From Dyadobacter jejuensis (lineage in GTDB: Bacteria; Bacteroidota; Bacteroidia; Cytophagales; Spirosomataceae): a DNA stretch of 64,000 nt. The notes below the pieces were generated by a model. It had not been told where the DNA came from, ran no database searches, and was given only the letters and a program-made list of their open reading frames with translations. Made by a program: the position numbers and the translations under genes. Positions 59,787 to 64,000 of the stretch are shown here, in pieces; the first letter of the stretch is position 1; every line of letters begins with the position of its first letter. The stretch is taken from NCBI RefSeq assembly GCF_003149085.1, contig NZ_QGDT01000018.1:1-64000 (forward strand), written 5' to 3'.

Positions 59787-61241
59787 CTAAAACCCCGCAA
59801 ACGCTTCGCTTTCTTTTTTGAAACGGGCAAAGGATTTTTGATACGCTTCATGTGCTTGGGGGTCATATTGAAAGAGTACACTGACGGGTGTTAGCCGATC
59901 CATCTCAGAATAATCCCTTTTCAGCCCCAAGGACTTCATGGCCATCATAACGGCCCCGACGGTCCCCGTCTCTACGGTGTCGTTGAGCATGACGTTCACG
60001 CCAAACACATCGGCGAGCATCTGCACCCATAGCGAGCTATGAGCAAAGCCCCCATTAGCATAGATGGTCTTCACCCCATTTTTTTCTACTAGAATATCCC
60101 CAACCTCGAAGAGGTTGAGCAGGATCCCCTCCATGACTGCCCGCACGAAATGGGCGCGGGTATGCTGAATATCCAGGCCGCTAAAACCTCCCCGAACTGT
60201 GGAACTCCATAGCGGCGACCGCTCCCCGAGTAGATATGGAAAAAGCAGCAAACCATCCGATCCGGGGGACACCTTTTCCGCCTCCTTAAAAATAGCTTCG
60301 TAACTAGAGTCTGGAAAGAACTGCTCTTTTAACCAATCGAATATCACAGCACCATTATTGGACGCCCCTCCTACTACATAGGTATATTCGTCGAGCAAAT
60401 AGCAGAAGGTACGCATTTTGGGGTCGATATACGGTTCTGTAGCGCTCACCCTTGTGGCAGCACTGGTCCCTATGGTCACCGTCATGGAGTTAGAGGCTAT
60501 GGAGCCGCTTCCCAAATTGGCCAGACAACCATCACTAGCCCCCATAATGAGCGGCGTACCGGCGGGAACGCCCAGGTCATTACCAACGCTTAATTCTACT
60601 TGATAATAGGGCGATACGGCCTTGGACAGTTTCTGTTCCGATAGTCCTATCCGCTGTAACGTCCAGGAATCCCATTGCTGCTCTACTATATTAAAAAGCC
60701 CTGTAGCAGAAGCGATAGAATAATCGACCACATACGCTCCAGTGAGGCGGAATACCAGGTATTCCTTAATGCCAATAAACTTATGAGTAAGTGCGAAAAG
60801 ATCGGGTTGTTCTTCACGCAGCCAGATGAGCTTGCATAGCGGCGACATAGCGTGAATCGGCGTACCAGTCCGTCGATACATCTCCTGTCCCTCGCTTGTT
60901 TTACGCAGGGCATCGGCTACCACTGCACTTCTATTGTCGGCCCAAATGATAAGTTGGGATAAAGCCCCACCCTGCTCATCCAGAGCCAGCACCCCATGCA
61001 TGGCCGAACTAAAAGAGATCCCCAACAGCCGTCCATATCGATGTGTTTCGGCCAGCACCGACTGGGCACAGCGTAACAGGGCCCCATATATTTCCTCCGG
61101 ATTCTGCTCACTCCACCCAGGATGTGGATGCTGCATGGCATATCCCTCGCTAGAAGTCGCTAAGATAGCCCCCGACTCCGAATCGAAGGCCGTTATTTTA
61201 AGGTTGGTGGTTCCAATATCACATCCAAGTAAATAAGGCAT
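59787..61241 (-). CDS. FGGY family carbohydrate kinase, gluconokinase-like
   Basis: 484 residues. N-terminal LLGCDIGTTNLKITAFDSES binds phosphate, followed by AMQHPHPGWSEQNPEEIYGA and FSSAMHGVLALDEQGGALSQ. The C-terminal domain has GTSAATRV near 255, the AsnGly-type GGASNNGAVIFDWLKEQF near 285 and YANGGFAHSSLWVQMLADVF near 395. The MHGV and WADNRS motifs favour gluconokinase (the GntK-like FGGY group) over xylulokinase. It phosphorylates gluconate entering the cell, which would complete a periplasmic sugar-oxidation route started by the dehydrogenase operon on the other side of the repeat region. The substrate is not proven. Confidence 0.85.
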   Translation of the reverse strand: MPYLLGCDIGTTNLKITAFDSESGAILATSSEGYAMQHPHPGWSEQNPEEIYGALLRCAQSVLAETHRYGRLLGISFSSAMHGVLALDEQGGALSQLIIWADNRSAVVADALRKTSEGQEMYRRTGTPIHAMSPLCKLIWLREEQPDLFALTHKFIGIKEYLVFRLTGAYVVDYSIASATGLFNIVEQQWDSWTLQRIGLSEQKLSKAVSPYYQVELSVGNDLGVPAGTPLIMGASDGCLANLGSGSIASNSMTVTIGTSAATRVSATEPYIDPKMRTFCYLLDEYTYVVGGASNNGAVIFDWLKEQFFPDSSYEAIFKEAEKVSPGSDGLLLFPYLLGERSPLWSSTVRGGFSGLDIQHTRAHFVRAVMEGILLNLFEVGDILVEKNGVKTIYANGGFAHSSLWVQMLADVFGVNVMLNDTVETGTVGAVMMAMKSLGLKRDYSEMDRLTPVSVLFQYDPQAHEAYQKSFARFKKESEAFAGF

Positions 61242-61508
61242 TTTGGTATATTTAAGGATTTTTAGTAGAATTTGAATTTAAGGAGGAAAGTTTTTATATT
61301 AATTCACAACAAACCAAGGATACATTCGGTTAAGATACATAACGATGTCAAATTAAGTCAATAAATTAGCCCGAATAAGCCGTAAGTGCCAATAATTTTC
61401 CGACCAATGATTAATATTGTACCCTGTGGCTTTAGGGGTATATAAATTCCAAAGTTGACGCTATTAATTCGATTTAAAACGCATACTCGCCTAGCACCCC
61501 ATATTTTT

Positions 61509-63056
61509 ATGCCTAAATACTACTACATTTTGCTGCTCATTGGTTTATGCACGCCCAGATGTAGCCATTCGCAACACCTCCCTGGGGCCGCTATGGACAA
61601 TTATGCCGGTACCCAAGCCCTATATCATAATCCTGCCTTCGTAGCCGACAGCCGGTACGCAGTCCATGCTAACTTAGTTGGAACTCAGTTTTATACGGCT
61701 AATAACCATGTTCGATATGCTGCTCCTTACTCTTTTCTCAACCTCATTACAGGAACCGTCCCCGACGAATACAAAACGGATCGGGGATCGATCCTCTTTC
61801 CACGGTCCTATTTAAAGGAAAACTTGAACGGAAATAAAAAATACCTGAATGCCGGAGGAGATATCAGGCTTCCCTCCTTGATGGTGGGGCTTTATAAGGG
61901 AAAGATTGGAGTGGGTGTTACCACCCGGTTGCGCTATATGCTCAATGCCTCAGGCATTACAGAACCCATGGCAAGGCTCATAAGCCAGACCACTAAGTTT
62001 GAAGAAGACCAGGGACATATTTATGAAAACCAATCGGGAAATTTGCATGTCAACGGTTTTGGAGAAATAGCTTTTACGGTCGGTGGAGTCCTATTGGACA
62101 GTGAAACCGATTTTATCAAGGTGGGCATCACCGTCAAAAGGCTGGTAGGATTATATAATGCACATGCTGAAATCAGTGATTCGAAATTCTCCGTACTTCC
62201 TGATCCTTCCTGGAACAACTTAAGGGAACTAATAGGGGTCAATGAACTTCATGCCAATTATGCCCTTACCAAAGACGAGGCCATTTCTGACTTCAAACCC
62301 AGTCCCAGCTGGCTATTGGGCAACTCCTCCCCCGGAGGCGGATGGGGGGTAGACGTTGGTATGGTCTATGAATACCGTCCCGATATTAACAAATACAGCT
62401 ATACCGAAAAAGGAGAAAGAAAACACGACGCCTCCAAAAACAAATATCTTTACCGCATCTCCCTGGCACTAACCGACATCGGGAAGATCCATTATAAGAA
62501 TCCATACTATATCCTTCAACAAAGTACGGACACTTATAATACCCAGTTTAGGTATAATGATTTTCAAAAACCCGGCGGCTCCGAGGGCATATTTAACGCC
62601 ATTAATACGGCCTTAAACGAGGGTACTCCCATGGCCCCCAACTTTAAGTCGGTATTACCTATGGCTTTTCAGGGGAGCATCGACTACCAGCTTAGGCCCA
62701 ATGTATATGTCAATGGACTGTGGGTACAAAACTTGGTAGGGCAAGGGGCATTTGGAATGAAAGCCGAATCGATACTGGCCTTCACGCCCCGATACGAACA
62801 CAAATGGTTCCAGCTGTCTGTCCCCATCACCTTGATGAACCGCTATAGGTCGCCAACCTTCGGCCTTGCAGGCCGGGTGGGGCCCCTTTGGGTCGGGACC
62901 GATCATCTGACGGGCCTCGTAAATATCGGTGACCCGAGGGCCTTCAATATTTATATGGGGCTATCTGCTGGTTTGTTTCGCAAACCACCCAAAGCCCAGA
63001 ACCAATGCTGGCCACCAAGAGAATCATTTTTTAAGAGAATGTTTAACCGAAACTAA
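61509..63056 (+). CDS. DUF5723 family outer-membrane protein
   Basis: 515 residues from the ATG at 61509, which gives a signal peptide (YYYILLLIGLCTPRCSHSQ). DUF5723 features are visible in the early NPAFVADSRYAVHANLVGTQF region, with a beta-strand-rich body (VGVTTRLRYMLNASG, NLHVNGFGEIAFTVGG, GVDVGMVYEYRPDINKY, LRPNVYVNGLWVQNLVG, FQLSVPITLMNRYRSPTFGL). It is likely a barrel in the outer membrane, characteristic of Bacteroidota. No known function. It is upstream of the PBP1A gene on the same strand, 88 bases away. Confidence 0.85.
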   Translation: MPKYYYILLLIGLCTPRCSHSQHLPGAAMDNYAGTQALYHNPAFVADSRYAVHANLVGTQFYTANNHVRYAAPYSFLNLITGTVPDEYKTDRGSILFPRSYLKENLNGNKKYLNAGGDIRLPSLMVGLYKGKIGVGVTTRLRYMLNASGITEPMARLISQTTKFEEDQGHIYENQSGNLHVNGFGEIAFTVGGVLLDSETDFIKVGITVKRLVGLYNAHAEISDSKFSVLPDPSWNNLRELIGVNELHANYALTKDEAISDFKPSPSWLLGNSSPGGGWGVDVGMVYEYRPDINKYSYTEKGERKHDASKNKYLYRISLALTDIGKIHYKNPYYILQQSTDTYNTQFRYNDFQKPGGSEGIFNAINTALNEGTPMAPNFKSVLPMAFQGSIDYQLRPNVYVNGLWVQNLVGQGAFGMKAESILAFTPRYEHKWFQLSVPITLMNRYRSPTFGLAGRVGPLWVGTDHLTGLVNIGDPRAFNIYMGLSAGLFRKPPKAQNQCWPPRESFFKRMFNRN

Positions 63057-63144
63057 ATAGAGCAACCTAGAACTTTAATTAAGGATAACACCAAAAATAT
63101 AAGCCTTTTATTATCTTTGATGCTCTTTTGATTCTAAACGTTGA

Positions 63145-64000
63145 ATGGAAGTTATCAAGTCATTTTTTAGTGCTATCGCCAGGTTCTTTACTAGGCTTTT
63201 TACAAAGTTAAAACAGGCTATCAACCTTCTTATATATAGGACCTTATCCTTCGTATTAGGAAAGGAACGTACCAGCCATTTGGCAGATGCTTACAGGACC
63301 AAGCGTGCGCATTGGAACCAATGGTGGGATGCTCGTATGGACCGGGAGTCCCGGTACTATCGGCCAATCGTCTCTATATGGCGCCTTTTTGGATACGGAT
63401 TTCTAGGTTTCTTTTTCTATATCTTCTGTTTAGAGACCAATTTCCTTTGGTTAATGGGCAGTATGCCTAGTGTGGAAGACCTCCAAAATCCTAAGGTGGC
63501 CCAGTCGTCGGAAATATATACCGCCGACAGCGTACTGATAGGAAAGTTTTATACCGAAAACCGTACTCCGGTAACGGCCGACATGATCTCCCCCAATTTG
63601 GTAAAAGCCTTGGTGTCGACGGAGGACGTTCGTTTCTATGCCCACTCAGGTATCGACTACAAGGCTATGGCCAGCGTCGCTATTGGAATTGCTACAGGCG
63701 CCACCGACCGAGGCGGCGGTAGCACCATCACCCAGCAGCTTGCTAAAAAACTCTTTAAAACCCGCCGGAGTGGCGCCAAAGGGCTTCTAGGGCATATTCC
63801 AGGGCTAAGTATCGTTATATACAAGACCAAGGAGTGGCTCACGGCCATTAAGCTGGAACGGAACTTTACCAAAGAAGAGATTCTGACCATGTACTTCAAC
63901 ACGGTCGATTATGGTAATAACACCTATGGGATCAATACAGCCGCCCAATCGTACTTCAGTAAGTCGCCCGACAGCCTGAGCATAGAAGAAGCTGCAGTAT
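63145..64000 (+). CDS. Penicillin-binding protein 1A, transglycosylase N-terminus (partial)
   Basis: A frame open from the ATG at 63145 through the right edge, 285 residues seen. An unusually long cytoplasmic lead of about 80 residues precedes the membrane helix (FGYGFLGFFFYIFCLETNFL). The glycosyltransferase family 51 domain follows with the catalytic STEDVRFYAHSGIDYKAMAS (Glu in EDxxFxxHxGID), GGSTITQQLAKKLF, and KEEILTMYFNTVDYGNNTYG. It polymerises lipid II into glycan strands. The transpeptidase domain lies beyond the window. Confidence 0.93.
   Translation, partial: MEVIKSFFSAIARFFTRLFTKLKQAINLLIYRTLSFVLGKERTSHLADAYRTKRAHWNQWWDARMDRESRYYRPIVSIWRLFGYGFLGFFFYIFCLETNFLWLMGSMPSVEDLQNPKVAQSSEIYTADSVLIGKFYTENRTPVTADMISPNLVKALVSTEDVRFYAHSGIDYKAMASVAIGIATGATDRGGGSTITQQLAKKLFKTRRSGAKGLLGHIPGLSIVIYKTKEWLTAIKLERNFTKEEILTMYFNTVDYGNNTYGINTAAQSYFSKSPDSLSIEEAAV

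Noticed and set aside
63112..63119. TATCTTTG as a promoter -7 box for the PBP1A gene
   Set aside because: No matching -33 element was found in the expected range.

Overview
The window looks like a chromosomal segment of a Bacteroidota bacterium, most likely Cytophagales (Dyadobacter/Spirosoma-like). The evidence is a SusC/SusD pair preceded by an ECF sigma factor and a FecR anti-sigma factor, a BatB/BatC pair, Bacteroidota-type outer-membrane families (DUF5723), NamZ/DUF1343, a LytTR regulator, and promoters of the TTTG ... TAnnTTTG type in front of tRNA genes. Coding density is high and most of the content is housekeeping or ordinary accessory metabolism. No CRISPR array, restriction system or insertion sequence with a transposase was seen.

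Layout. 1-2.2 kb: right edge of a probable integrated element (a partial gene, a DUF5675 protein, a tyrosine recombinase with an eroded active site) abutting tRNA-Ser(GGA). 2.2-5.8 kb: a leftward operon of NodB-type deacetylase, family 2 glycosyltransferase, TatD nuclease and L-asparaginase. 5.9-12.1 kb: gltBD. 12.6-15.9 kb: batB-batC-purC-STAS, leftward. 15.9-16.4 kb: tRNA-Ser(GCT), tRNA-Pro(TGG), tRNA-Arg(TCT). 16.4-17.0 kb: non-coding stretch with small hairpins. 17.0-20.2 kb: four unrecognised genes in two convergent pairs. 20.3-23.7 kb: LysR regulator and a multi-PAS histidine kinase. 24-32.3 kb: sigma / FecR / SusC / SusD / sulfatase locus for a sulfated glycan. 32.4-36.2 kb: lipoprotein, an ICMT-like methyltransferase overlapping a CmoA homologue, a LEA-like protein and a flavin-binding stress protein. 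36.4-39.4 kb: thiamine salvage operon thiM-thiE-thiD-tenA. 39.7-46.3 kb: HAD phosphatase, amino-acid permease, a degenerate phosphodiesterase-like protein, ethanolamine permease, LytTR regulator, LysE-like transporter. 46.3-54.3 kb: NamZ, M42 peptidase, a small HExxH membrane protein, greA, fmt, folA, esterase, hslU. 54.5-58.4 kb: GH92 glycosidase, PQQ-type sugar dehydrogenase and cytochrome c, which form a plausible periplasmic sugar-oxidation operon. 58.4-59.8 kb: a gene-free nested repeat region. 59.8-64.0 kb: gluconokinase, DUF5723 protein, and the start of a penicillin-binding protein 1A that runs off the end.

The points most worth a second look are: the GH92 enzyme with Gln where the family normally has its catalytic acid Glu; the nested repeat region with inverted TTAGG/CCTAA-rich ends; a 148-bp palindromic MITE-like element; the CmoA/ICMT-like overlapping pair; the terminator-like hairpins in the susC leader; and the four-gene module of unknown function.
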